Positions 11,501 to 19,163 of a stretch of 64,000 nucleotides of DNA are shown here, one piece after another. The notes under the pieces are model-generated. The model saw only the letters and a list, made by a program, of their open reading frames with translations. It searched no databases and was not told where the DNA came from. Source of the stretch: a virus; the IMG/VR virus record IMGVR_UViG_3300009502_000047, positions 1 through 64,000 of that record; one strand, written 5' to 3'. The translations under genes were made by a program, and so were the position numbers. Within the stretch, counting starts at the first letter, position 1; every line of letters starts with the position of its first letter.

Positions 11501-14500
11501 AACCCTCACCTTTATCTTTAAATAATGATTCTTTATATGCCTGTTTATAATTTGATATTTTATTCCGTATGGATACTATATCATTTCTGTTACCACGGTT
11601 TTTTGCATCTTCAAGTTGATTTCTTAAATCAGATAATGTATCCTTATACTCAACTTTATATTTATCCTTGTCAGAGGTTAAATCATTAAATTTACCCGTA
11701 GTAAATCGTGTATTACCCTTCAATCTATATTCTAAGTCTCTAATCCACTGGATAGGTATACCTGTCTGTCCATGGGTTTCTGCCATCTCCACATCTGATC
11801 TAAATATACCTGTTTTACCAATGTAATTGGGATCTACATTCTTACGTGTAGATTCAGTTAAGTTAGACAGTAACTTATTATTTACTGTCCTATAGATATC
11901 TTTGAATACATCAAGCCTTGAATTGTGAGTACCAGATGAACCATACATACCTGTGCGAGTACCCGGAGTTAAACCGGGTATCTCAAATCCAAAGGATGTA
12001 ATTCCATATTTCTTTAAGTCAGATAATGTAATATTGTGTCCGGTTGTAGTCTTTTTTGCTATTTTATCTAAAGACATACCCCGAGCAAAGTTGTCAATAT
12101 GTTCATCAATATCCCAGATACCATCATATTCCTTCTTAGCTAACTCTGTTATTGCACCTCTATATCTGGGATCAAAGTTTGTATTTCGTCTAACATACTC
12201 CATTATTTTATCAGGTCTGGACATTGCCTTAACGTGTGGAGTTGATTTAGTCCAGTCAAAATCATCAATATTTATATCCCCAGTATCTATTTTCTGAAAT
12301 AAATTAGATAATCTTTGAACTTCTGCTTCAACAACTTCCTTTTTAATCTTAAATTTATCATCACCATATTCTGCATGGATGTCACTTGGTATACCCTCAG
12401 CAAAAAGACCTAATGTACTATCAGTTAAACTTCCCTTACCCACTAACTTCTCACTATCATCAACAAATCTAACTGGATTCTGACCTTCTACATTTGGGAA
12501 AAACTTTGCTATCTTATCATTAGATTGGGTAAACTGGGTAATAGAGTGTGATATTGCATTACCCAGAAATTTACCTGATGTCATTGTCTTAAGTATATCA
12601 CTCTCTTTGCCCTTAGATAGATCAGTTGTAAAGTCATCTCGTATCAACCCTTCTTTACCTAAATTCTTAATTATCTTAGGGAAATCACCAACCGGGTCAC
12701 TGCTTACTTCACCTAAATCAAGACCATATGATTTACGACCTTCAGTGATTGAGTTAATAAAGTTCTTTAACTTTCCACCCTGATTCATCGCACGTAAGAA
12801 GATACTGCTTAATGATCCGGGTGCTGGTTTGTCACCTCTAAACTCAGGGACTGCTTTATTAGTTACTGTTTTGAAAAAAGCCTTTACTCCCTGATTATAA
12901 ATGTTAACATTGTGATCCTTAAATTTACTATATTCTTCAAGTGTATCAAATAACATACTTGAGTACTTAATACCTTCAAATTGGTCACGGACATATTTAT
13001 ATGAACTGCGACCCAGTAAATACCTTAGTTTTTCCTCATAAAATACACGTTTACCCAATTCACTATCTGCATATCTCTCTGTATTATGCTCCTTGGGTAT
13101 CATGTTCCACCAAGTATCGTGAGCAGAGACTCTTTTACGTGACATTGAAAACGATAAATCTTGGAAGGTACCCAAGTGCTTACCTAATGTCCCATATCTC
13201 CTATATTTATTATTAAATTCATTCCAGTCAATTGAATGAACATTACCAGATTCATCTGTGTTTGCTGAAGACATCAATTTACTTCGTATAAAGTCCTGTA
13301 CTCTGGGAGAGTAACCTTCAATATCCTCGACCATATTACGGATGGAAGATTGATGTAATTTGGGATTAACCCAGATACCCGCATTCTGCAAAACAGGATC
13401 AGTTATAAATGGTTCTTTAATACCAGTTGTACTGGAAATAGGTATAGCCTTTATATTTTCAATATCACCTTCACCATATCCTGTACCTGCTGCAAAATCC
13501 AATATCCTCTTATTATCGTCATTAGTATATGATAATGCAAATTTATGTGGAGTTCCTGTGTAAGATGCTGAGAACTTATCAACAGCAGGGAAAAACTCCC
13601 TTACATCTTCAGGAAGTAATGAAGGGTCAAACATTGAGATGTCAATTGCACCCTTTTTCTCCAAGCTCTCACGTTGCTGAGCACCTCTCGAAGCAGAACC
13701 AAGTGGTGAAACTGTTTTATTTAATCTTGTGACATTACCGGGATTCTCAAATAATTTAAGATATGATCCCTGAATTGCATCAACAATCTTATTTACCTTT
13801 GTTGGAGATAATCCCCTCAACGAAGTCCTTTGTCCACTTATTAATCTCTCAACAAATTCAAATTTCTTAAGTGTATTAACACCCTTTGCTGGATCTTGTG
13901 GCCCTCTAGGATCTATCATGTAATCCTGAATTGCTGTACGTAATTTGTAAGCCTGTTTATTTTTGTCCTCAATTATTTTAACACCAAAGTCAGATGAATA
14001 ATCATCTAAGTTAGATAGTATAGCATCTGATTCTCCAATGTTACTTTTACCATGAGAAAATACCCTGAGTAACATTAAGTTATATAGATCATTGTGTTTA
14101 ATCCGGGTACCTGACTTAACATTTAATCCACCCTTCCCCAATATCTCAGAATTTATCTTATTCAAACTATCAGGTGCAAAGGAACCATATCTAACTCTGT
14201 TATTTAAATCATATATAGAGTACCCACCAGACCTCATCTGTTTATCAAATGCAGCAACAGGTACATCAGGAAGAAAAATCTGTCTGTTTTTATTCCCTCT
14301 AATAGATTCACCTGCAAAGTTGAGTACATCATTCATCTTCATCTGTTTCTTGACACCATTATCAATAACAGTTAAAGTGCGAGTATCTAACCCCATGTAC
14401 CTAGATAAGTTAGCCTTAAAATTCTTGGATATATCACCCATAAATAAATTGGTTATTGATGCAACCTTTGGGTTCTTCTGCATCATTGTCTTGAAAATCT

Positions 14501-15416
14501 GACCCGTGGCTATAACATCATAAGCAGCATATTTAATCTGTGATTTACGGAGTTTACTTGATGCCCAGTCATGATCTGTTTTTTTAGTAAGATTGACTCC
14601 CAAAACACGAGATGCAATTGAACTTAAATCATGTTTATCACGTTCTGCATCAATTGATCTTGATACGTGCATCGTATCAAAGATTCTATCAGTAAATCCT
14701 TTATCTTCTATATCAGATTCTTTTAATATCCCAGCCTTGGTTAAAAAAGCTAAGTCATAAGATGCATTTTGAAAGACTAAATTAGATTTGGTTTTTCTCA
14801 TTAGGTGGGACAAGACCTTGGGATCATTTATCTTGTCCATATCTATAATATGAACTACATCGGTATCTGGATCATGAAGTTGAACTAATCTTGTATGAGC
14901 ATCATGTGGTAAGATATATCTCGCTGTCTCTGTATCAATAGCAACATTCTTTGACTTCTCATAGTGTAAGATAGCTTTATTTAAATCATTGTCATTGGTA
15001 ACATAAACCTGCTTGTATTTTTTAAATGCTTCATCTTCATGAACAAGAGGTTTTATTGTAGACTGTTGATGAGTTGTGGGTATCTCATCCAATGGTTGGC
15101 CCTGATATTTATTATATCTGGCATTCTCATCATAATTCTGTATATCTATCTTGTGGACAGTAGCAATTTCATCCAGTCTCTTCCTTAATTTCTCCCTAAC
15201 CTCTACACTTTCTTTTTTTTGAAATTCTATATACAATTTTTCAATATCATCATATGCTTCTTTATATCTTTTTATATCATCTCCTTTAAGTTCAGAGACC
15301 AACTTTGAATTATCAATCTGACTTAATCCCCGTCTTAACTCATAAAAAGATTGATCATTAGACAGGCCAAACCTTAATAAATTCATGTTTTCCTGCCAAT
15401 TATCTTTGTAATCCAT
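5571..15416 (-). CDS. Giant tape measure protein with N-terminal DEDDy 3'-5' exonuclease domain
   Basis: At 3281 residues this is the largest gene. Family evidence: glycine-rich loops typical of tape measures (around residue 1540, GGMVPIRYNAGETIFDPED; near 3142-3176, GGLVTGPGSETSDSIPTLLS then NEFVVNADATKK), long hydrophobic segments near residues 1930-1945, 2096-2128 and 2152-2177, and a position after the tail assembly genes and before the baseplate. Unusually, residues ~140-310 form an RNase D/PolA-like exonuclease: D161/E163 in AIDTETA (Exo I), N217...D221 in VFQNASYDLAFL (Exo II), D247, the HDLSSIASRVLG helix and Y296xxxD300 in KYAAYD (Exo III). Residues ~2408-2450 are a KTDE repeat linker. 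No polymerase motif follows the exonuclease. The start at ATG 15416 has an AGGTGAT ribosome site. Confidence 0.9.
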   Translation of the reverse strand: MDYKDNWQENMNLLRFGLSNDQSFYELRRGLSQIDNSKLVSELKGDDIKRYKEAYDDIEKLYIEFQKKESVEVREKLRKRLDEIATVHKIDIQNYDENARYNKYQGQPLDEIPTTHQQSTIKPLVHEDEAFKKYKQVYVTNDNDLNKAILHYEKSKNVAIDTETARYILPHDAHTRLVQLHDPDTDVVHIIDMDKINDPKVLSHLMRKTKSNLVFQNASYDLAFLTKAGILKESDIEDKGFTDRIFDTMHVSRSIDAERDKHDLSSIASRVLGVNLTKKTDHDWASSKLRKSQIKYAAYDVIATGQIFKTMMQKNPKVASITNLFMGDISKNFKANLSRYMGLDTRTLTVIDNGVKKQMKMNDVLNFAGESIRGNKNRQIFLPDVPVAAFDKQMRSGGYSIYDLNNRVRYGSFAPDSLNKINSEILGKGGLNVKSGTRIKHNDLYNLMLLRVFSHGKSNIGESDAILSNLDDYSSDFGVKIIEDKNKQAYKLRTAIQDYMIDPRGPQDPAKGVNTLKKFEFVERLISGQRTSLRGLSPTKVNKIVDAIQGSYLKLFENPGNVTRLNKTVSPLGSASRGAQQRESLEKKGAIDISMFDPSLLPEDVREFFPAVDKFSASYTGTPHKFALSYTNDDNKRILDFAAGTGYGEGDIENIKAIPISSTTGIKEPFITDPVLQNAGIWVNPKLHQSSIRNMVEDIEGYSPRVQDFIRSKLMSSANTDESGNVHSIDWNEFNNKYRRYGTLGKHLGTFQDLSFSMSRKRVSAHDTWWNMIPKEHNTERYADSELGKRVFYEEKLRYLLGRSSYKYVRDQFEGIKYSSMLFDTLEEYSKFKDHNVNIYNQGVKAFFKTVTNKAVPEFRGDKPAPGSLSSIFLRAMNQGGKLKNFINSITEGRKSYGLDLGEVSSDPVGDFPKIIKNLGKEGLIRDDFTTDLSKGKESDILKTMTSGKFLGNAISHSITQFTQSNDKIAKFFPNVEGQNPVRFVDDSEKLVGKGSLTDSTLGLFAEGIPSDIHAEYGDDKFKIKKEVVEAEVQRLSNLFQKIDTGDINIDDFDWTKSTPHVKAMSRPDKIMEYVRRNTNFDPRYRGAITELAKKEYDGIWDIDEHIDNFARGMSLDKIAKKTTTGHNITLSDLKKYGITSFGFEIPGLTPGTRTGMYGSSGTHNSRLDVFKDIYRTVNNKLLSNLTESTRKNVDPNYIGKTGIFRSDVEMAETHGQTGIPIQWIRDLEYRLKGNTRFTTGKFNDLTSDKDKYKVEYKDTLSDLRNQLEDAKNRGNRNDIVSIRNKISNYKQAYKESLFKDKGEGLTTKENKQPMGEYGEEFTYTGDEFNEELQNRITGNVKEINNLSILPKRYSDKPTSIHSRFLSGLYNYFSPGIFPRRSKLPLKAPEPKGYSVLHPSNYPWLPKLSHNDYVMTIPEQLEEFKPIPFQDLPDNTKFSKYDATRSLEEESRKRAKEGISYSGEILDNSFFSRLSRPMINSPLLIPLLQKFDMLSNLPYDVNEENIRGNYVSEISKIEDSENTGNKVNTHEQIQEKIIPGFNDGGMVPIRYNAGETIFDPEDVSKIGINNLKKLNALSDVVNPFGGHKLEGEYTEGDKNFGYAEPGSFILDRDSSEDKPKGYTLGGEVDPNATVDSTYNNLVNRRESSSVNAINAILDTLHKTIYGDKQRGLPGRGFTDNPTDVAEFKLIMDNLTKQFTSGNLKFSLVNPTDITKNLSGVLTSNINQQDANFMKGLAGRAAGISGQLNVPKTDLSKFEAGIAASSDAVKKMDWKPKSYEFKQTPFTQYKSVVNFESQDDLNKWKQENINFLSQITGIKSSKQLNTLGDIKETVTQQGGQRPIYSASGSFLIPKTAVEAAKTQGFDFANYFTELNASYADKISPHEAPHVLSESSTTGKNIEGFEKLNKHLGAGERLLNWMGKHMQTLNWAAVSVSMTAMGINFSLTNIYKVLQNTITTILSSASNLQSMFTNYSYAKIFGKDFIDIDAQLNKMGVSAGNFVDAWKRSTAVTAVASTLMSGMASKILLNTNFVKGLMDAFDAVVNKVTAGTKGNTILDKLSDMMVGKDGNGGLIASLPTLVDGLTTLVGILTSVAGQKGLVTFLAALVPMMWVIQPFMSILAGGSLIFSTFGKAALASSAYVDTFAFATNRAYAGVVKLVLALSTIVLLWEAVGRVVNYVAGQMVIPTPSELLLGKGAGVNEFNGAASFVGKAVGFATGYTPAEVGDTGVIEGSGGPTEDKNLVAVSRHEAIVKEKAMESPTNRALVSAMNHDRPIKIKGFAEGTPMPSVSLPDSYVSDQRYQMNINNSILQNQADSAYNSNNFLSSAYGGSGAFHVIVDNQSQLQGLAGISNETTNNSNITNGGITSFPWPTFPDFKFDISSITDWLKDIWERLGELKDKFGGEPKQDTKQDEKTDEKTDEKTDEKDKTKPDENKQDTKTDEKTGEDTGVKQSDVDRTREELADKFNELDKITSEANQRIIDEATTKNAGGDFKGGETNFPSAPEAKPEAPSWWDTLKSGVGDVIKDPKAFAADRLKAGAEFAINPIDPLLLLTGFGTAKGKGASNDEAAKESAIGLGTSTALMMGAGALGLGGIIGAVGEYAVPAAPLFGAKTTGENLPNQLVNSRTNNLPAGLSDEELSAIRKDITNKATKTAIENTPVPDQILSLGSGGMGTYGNGLLINAVGNAKMQNFHDTFENFRQNDFVKGANDLGSKAVNLGINTLSLAGSIPGINAFTLPFLGIGAAAKAPTELSKVSEGMPGLGVGTLTSASGIYDWLNEHGAAKPAINAMNNMFPGMGNLASFATLEGNKYEAMSTPNQEEAMKDFADKIKEKAGFLSIFGVNVNDMSDAVVKGTESQIKQVDATNILTDSQTNMTDACKYIPNALTGVQEKFLDLTNVSSDVNLKMGDLANKTMGVALPDGTKAQIAFNNQSNATATSIDALSKYGISISTAKDGAVTFSSQINPASVATGKLASSINTNIPKINTLGTSALTGAASILNTISQYNAQISNLIKNNTGTISSNTGTNQPQQSTYPSGNGGGGTDEEYKKTFEWGVQGNESLYLVEKYIENNSDKFKGKTLSDIQTMLTTSRGSVSGTMEYDPVFAKQLMYILSNSPQVLALLGITTAQPESPSKKPGARASGGLVTGPGSETSDSIPTLLSDNEFVVNADATKKNYSTLTAINSGKAIGDTTGNQYALWKASQALQNTISKMHKTSSSVANIVGNNSGNSVNSVPVQSEAKIINITVPVTIQGNVMDESLITQLSNEVARVIGLVSRKW
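8085..8195 (-). repeat. KTDE-coding direct repeats inside the tape measure
   Basis: Several copies of a 12-nt unit (ttttttcatctg on the plus strand) encode repeated Lys-Thr-Asp-Glu in a highly charged linker (DEKTDEKTDEKDKTKPDE). Some copies are identical and adjacent, so copy number could change by slippage without breaking frame. The linker separates the membrane-like central part from the C-terminal third of the protein. Confidence 0.8.
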
Positions 15417-15426
15417 GTTATATCAC

Positions 15427-15654
15427 CTATTTTTTACTTTCTATATGTTCAGCGTAAATTGAGCTAATTTTAAAGTCAAACATCAATCTCTGATACCATT
15501 CACCCGGATTATTCCAATCCAACAGATCAGATGGTCTTTGTCCACACATCTTGGCTAATTTACCTAAAGATAATTGTAAGTCTAAATCCCTTTGTAAATC
15601 ATCTTCGGGATTCCACTTACAAAATTTCTCATCGTACGAATCGAAATAATTCAC
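15427..15654 (-). CDS. Putative tail assembly chaperone, second frame (GpT-like)
   Basis: A 75-residue frame directly upstream of the tape measure (SLGKLAKMCGQRPSDLLDWN, then EWYQRLMFDFKISSIYAEHI). Small helical proteins of this type, with an 'S.a..lG..Ps....' pattern, are common second tail assembly proteins. The only start near its 5' end is GTG 15654; in-frame TGATGA lies just upstream. It overlaps the preceding gene by 26 bp in the +1 (equally -2) frame, so it may be made by frameshift or by re-initiation at GTG. Confidence 0.6.
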   Translation of the reverse strand: MNYFDSYDEKFCKWNPEDDLQRDLDLQLSLGKLAKMCGQRPSDLLDWNNPGEWYQRLMFDFKISSIYAEHIESKK

Positions 15655-16033
15655 CTTGAAGGTTCATCACCATAAACATTGCATTAAATATTGCATACTG
15701 GTCTTCACCCGGCATAGTATCATAGGTAAACGGCCCATCTACAATAATATGTGGCAAAATCTGCTGGCACCACTGTGCAAAGGCTTCATCAAAGTTAAAC
15801 TGATCTGCTGGTGATGCAATCAACTGACCTCTTTCATCCCTAGTTTTGGGTAAAGCCTTTACCATAAGTGAGATATGTTTACCACCCAGTGGCCCTACTG
15901 GTTTCCTTATCGTATAAATATGACCTGCAATTTCCAACTTAAATTCTGTATTTACAATTGCAAGTTCTTCAGGAGACTTCTCAATCTCAACTGGTTCTTC
16001 AATCTTACTTTCTGTGTTGGTCTTTCTAACCAT
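15629..16033 (-). CDS. Putative tail assembly chaperone (GpG-like)
   Basis: A 134-residue protein from ATG 16033 (a TTG two codons earlier is less likely). The charged N-terminus (TNTESKIEEPVEIEKSPEEL) precedes a compact domain with EFKLEIAGHIYTIRKPVG and a C-terminal helical part (FDEAFAQWCQQILPHIIV). Acidic, small, and placed between the tail-tube genes and the tape measure, it fits the first tail assembly chaperone. Its 3' end overlaps the next gene in another frame, as in many chaperone pairs. Confidence 0.65.
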   Translation of the reverse strand: MVRKTNTESKIEEPVEIEKSPEELAIVNTEFKLEIAGHIYTIRKPVGPLGGKHISLMVKALPKTRDERGQLIASPADQFNFDEAFAQWCQQILPHIIVDGPFTYDTMPGEDQYAIFNAMFMVMNLQGELFRFVR

Positions 16034-16069
16034 ACACAAAGATATAATCCTACCATTTAAAAAAGATTT

Positions 16070-17131
16070 TTAGTTTGTTAGCAGATAGAATGAATCTGCA
16101 CTGGGTGTAATAACTTGGAAGTTAACTGTCTTCTCAAATTGATTACGTGCCTGCACTGACCTATTCATTTCAGTAAACTTAAGTGCATCAGTACCCGATA
16201 TAATGGCTAATTGAGCCTCATTTATTGCAGGTGTGCCACTTAATGCTGGGCCACTTGCAGTAGGCCCATACAAATACATAGCCAGAGTACCACATCCAAG
16301 ATCGTTGGATTTAGCCTGTAATCCACCAGTTGATTCGAGATTTCCACCTCTCATGACCTGTTCAATCTGAGTCCATTGATTACTACCAAAGGTAAAGGTA
16401 CCTGTGATAGTAGTTAGACCATTAAGCCAGTGTCCTCTAATAAATGGACTACCTAAATATGCAAATTGCTCATCAAATTTCCTTGTGATATTTAAGGTCA
16501 TTGACTTAGCCACAATCGATACTCCACCGACTAAAACAGCCATGTTATAGAATACCAATGGTGATTCTGTATTGGTAGCAGCAGTATAGGTTACTTCATC
16601 TATATCACTACCTGTATATGCCTTAGAAGCCATCCAGTTAAATTTGGCCTTGACAAACTGAGCTGTCTCACAGGTTATATCCATGGATGAAACTGCACAG
16701 TTAACATACAAGGTATTCTTCATGGCTTGATCATCACCCAGTATCATATCAAATACACCGGGTATATTTCCAAGTGTATAGATATAATAAGGAGTAAATG
16801 TCAAACCATCTACGCCACCAATTCCTCTCTTTGCTATTCCAGCATGTGAAACACCTGATGCTCTATTACCAAACATCGAGTGTAATAGTTCAGCTAACAT
16901 AATGGGTCTCAATGAACCATCAAGAGTTCCTGAAGCCTTAAACAGTCCACCTGCCATAGATGCCACTGATGGCTGATCAATAGCTTCCTCAACGATTGGG
17001 TTCCTGCTAACAGGATCACTAAACCCGGAAAGTGTTAACTCATTAAAATCAGTCAACGTAGGTTTAGCATGTGAATCACTAAAAGCTGACTTATTTTTAA
17101 CAAGTACATACCTGTCAATACCTTGGGTCAT
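16070..17131 (-). CDS. Major tail tube protein paralogue B
   Basis: A 353-residue protein clearly paralogous to the next upstream gene. Shared landmarks: DRYV near the N-terminus, FSDPVSRNPIVEEA, a GG..K.SG...G..RP segment, TRKFDEQFAYLGSPFIRG, NGLTTITGTFTFGSNQW and the C-terminal FTEMNRSVQARNQFEKTVN. This layout (long beta-rich protein with a conserved 'NGLT...GT.TFGS..W' core) is what tail tube subunits look like. Its start overlaps the upstream stop as ATGA. With no sheath gene, it points to a long non-contractile tail. Confidence 0.75.
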   Translation of the reverse strand: MTQGIDRYVLVKNKSAFSDSHAKPTLTDFNELTLSGFSDPVSRNPIVEEAIDQPSVASMAGGLFKASGTLDGSLRPIMLAELLHSMFGNRASGVSHAGIAKRGIGGVDGLTFTPYYIYTLGNIPGVFDMILGDDQAMKNTLYVNCAVSSMDITCETAQFVKAKFNWMASKAYTGSDIDEVTYTAATNTESPLVFYNMAVLVGGVSIVAKSMTLNITRKFDEQFAYLGSPFIRGHWLNGLTTITGTFTFGSNQWTQIEQVMRGGNLESTGGLQAKSNDLGCGTLAMYLYGPTASGPALSGTPAINEAQLAIISGTDALKFTEMNRSVQARNQFEKTVNFQVITPSADSFYLLTN

Positions 17132-18219
17132 GCGTCAACATCTCCTATGGTTATTTTGAAGTCATCATCTGTCTTAAAAGAAGCCTGCCAATTAAGTGTC
17201 TTCTCAAACTGATTTCTACCCTGAACAGACCTGTTAAATTCAATATACTTCATGTTATTAATTGCAAAACAACATGTTGAGGTAGCACCAGTTGGATCAA
17301 ATAACTTCAATCTTGCATACTTCCCAAATATCGGGTTATCCAATGGTTCAAGCACAGGATCAGTTATATTTCCAATGATTGTCTGTCTAAGTGCATCCCA
17401 TTGTTTGCTACCAAAGGTAATAGTACCATTTAGAGAAGTTAAACCATTCATAATTAAATCACGTAGATACGGAGTACCCAGTGTGTAATAATTCTCATCA
17501 AACTTCCTGTCAATGGTCATTGTAAAGCCTTTAGCCTCACAATCATGCCAAACATTTCCATCATCACTTATCTGAACGACACCATTGTAAAAGTAACTAC
17601 CCTCTTCTGTTGAATCTATATATCCACTTATATCTCCAAAGGTAGTGTCACCAGCACTTGGTTCTATGATGGTTGCATGCTTACCAATCCATCCAAACTT
17701 AGCTGTTGCTGCAGCACCCACGGTCATGGATAATTCCATGGACTTAACACCAACACCACCATACTGTATAATCCTACCATTACCAACGCCAGAATTTCCA
17801 GTCCCATATGCCTGATCATCACCAACTCTAAGTGTAAGAGCACGAGGCTGTGAACCTAATGTCATCTCTAGTTTTTTGGGTGATGCAGCATTATATGCTC
17901 CAAATGGATCATCACTAGCAGCCTGTGTGTTACCCGGATATCCCATCATTGCAGATACTGCCCACATCATGTTCTTAGGTCTGAAGAAACCCTCAAATCC
18001 ACCGCCTACCTTGTAAGGCCCACCGATAACGGCAGCAGCAGCTTTAAGTTTAAGAGTCTCTTCAATGGAAGGTTGTCTGTTGATTGGATCACTAAACTGC
18101 GTTACACGCATCTTATACCACTTATTGTCTGCTCCACCATCACTATTTATAGTTCCGTAAGTATCTCCGGTACCCTCAAAGCCAGTGTGATAAGCGACAT
18201 ATCTATCAATATTAGCCAT
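17128..18219 (-). CDS. Major tail tube protein paralogue A
   Basis: A 363-residue protein from ATG 18219, chosen because GGAGG lies about 10 nt upstream; the TTG at 18228 is less likely. It shares DRYVAYH, FSDPINRQPSIEETL, DRKFDENYYTLGTPYLRD, NGLTSLNGTITFGSKQW and FNRSVQGRNQFEKTLNW with the following gene, so the pair arose by tandem duplication and then diverged strongly in the middle. Probably the tube polymer subunit; the partner may be a second tube or tail-completion form. Confidence 0.75.
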   Translation of the reverse strand: MANIDRYVAYHTGFEGTGDTYGTINSDGGADNKWYKMRVTQFSDPINRQPSIEETLKLKAAAAVIGGPYKVGGGFEGFFRPKNMMWAVSAMMGYPGNTQAASDDPFGAYNAASPKKLEMTLGSQPRALTLRVGDDQAYGTGNSGVGNGRIIQYGGVGVKSMELSMTVGAAATAKFGWIGKHATIIEPSAGDTTFGDISGYIDSTEEGSYFYNGVVQISDDGNVWHDCEAKGFTMTIDRKFDENYYTLGTPYLRDLIMNGLTSLNGTITFGSKQWDALRQTIIGNITDPVLEPLDNPIFGKYARLKLFDPTGATSTCCFAINNMKYIEFNRSVQGRNQFEKTLNWQASFKTDDDFKITIGDVDA

Positions 18220-18595
18220 GTTGTACAAACCTCCTAAAGCTAAATTCTTGTTCTACTCTAATCATAGTACCACCATTATCAAAGAAATTTGTTTTCTCAA
18301 ACATAAAGGATGTACAGTCAGTCACTCCCGAATTCATCACATCCGACTCAACAATCTGAAGAAAATCATCAGTCCTGTCAACTATGTTAATAGGATCATC
18401 AATAGTATAACCAATGATGCAGATAACCTTCCTTAGATATGAATCAGTTGTTTCGGGTGTCGGATCAATACCAGAGATAATAACATAACATTCCTTTGGA
18501 CGTAGTTGCTCCTGTCTCCTAGTATTAACCTTCCAGTTCAGCTTCTTTAACGACTTTATAACTTCATTATATACATCTATGCTAGACAACATCAT
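18212..18595 (-). CDS. Putative tail terminator / tail-completion protein
   Basis: About 128 residues, starting at one of several adjacent ATGs (18595 or 18592; GTG 18598 is also open). The fold-like pattern (SIDVYNEVIKSLKKLNWKVN... CYVIISGIDPTPET... EQEFSFRR) matches small tail terminator proteins: an N-terminal helix, then four to five strands. It lies between a connector-like gene and the tail tube genes, the usual place for a terminator, and overlaps the tube gene by 8 bp. Confidence 0.55.
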   Translation of the reverse strand: MMLSSIDVYNEVIKSLKKLNWKVNTRRQEQLRPKECYVIISGIDPTPETTDSYLRKVICIIGYTIDDPINIVDRTDDFLQIVESDVMNSGVTDCTSFMFEKTNFFDNGGTMIRVEQEFSFRRFVQHG

Positions 18596-19161
18596 CACCT
18601 GCTAATATAACCATGACCAAACTGATCTGGTTTAACCAATGTCTTACCAAACATATTAACATCATTCAATGAGTAACTTTGAACACTAGATAAATTACCT
18701 TCTAACTCATATTCAGCATTCTTCATACTTAACGTAAAAGCAGTAGTAAATGCTAAATCCCATCGTTTCCAGTATTCTCTTGTTATACCAGCCCATCTCC
18801 CATGATGAATTCTGTATCCCAATACCGGATTATATGCTCCAGCACCTGGTTGAGCACCATTCTGAAGTATCTCAACAATCTGATCATTTTTTATGTCCAT
18901 TCTCAAATCATATCTATAGACATAAGGTCTTTCAAGAGCATATAAAATGTGATTTTTTCTGATAGCAGGTGTATTACGTTCTATAATCTGACCCCTAGTA
19001 GTAACAAAATGAGTCTTGTATGACCTGTTAAAATATGAGTTACAATGTTTACGCCAGAAATTCCATGCTACCTTTCCATGTTTTACTAAAATCTCATTAA
19101 ACATAGGATTTAAACTAAGTCTCCTATCAAAGGTATACACATAACGTTTTTTAAGTAACAT
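18595..19161 (-). CDS. Putative neck / head-tail joining protein
   Basis: A 188-residue basic protein (LLKKRYVYTFDRRLSLNPMF, then WNFWRKHCNSYFNRSYKTHF). It is rich in aromatic residues and Arg, without a known motif. Its position between the head-completion gene and the tail terminator suggests an HK97 gp10-type minor component or adaptor. It overlaps its downstream neighbour and follows the upstream stop within 3 bp. Confidence 0.45.
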   Translation of the reverse strand: MLLKKRYVYTFDRRLSLNPMFNEILVKHGKVAWNFWRKHCNSYFNRSYKTHFVTTRGQIIERNTPAIRKNHILYALERPYVYRYDLRMDIKNDQIVEILQNGAQPGAGAYNPVLGYRIHHGRWAGITREYWKRWDLAFTTAFTLSMKNAEYELEGNLSSVQSYSLNDVNMFGKTLVKPDQFGHGYISR

Positions 19162-19163
19162 TA

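Noticed and set aside
5936-14502. Many rightward open frames of 60-137 codons inside the tape measure gene
   Set aside because: They are antisense shadows of a long, well-supported leftward gene; none has a recognisable motif or ribosome site.
300-15416. DNA or RNA polymerase domain following the tape-measure exonuclease
   Set aside because: No family A motif A/B/C or DxDxD-type RNA polymerase motif was found after residue 310.
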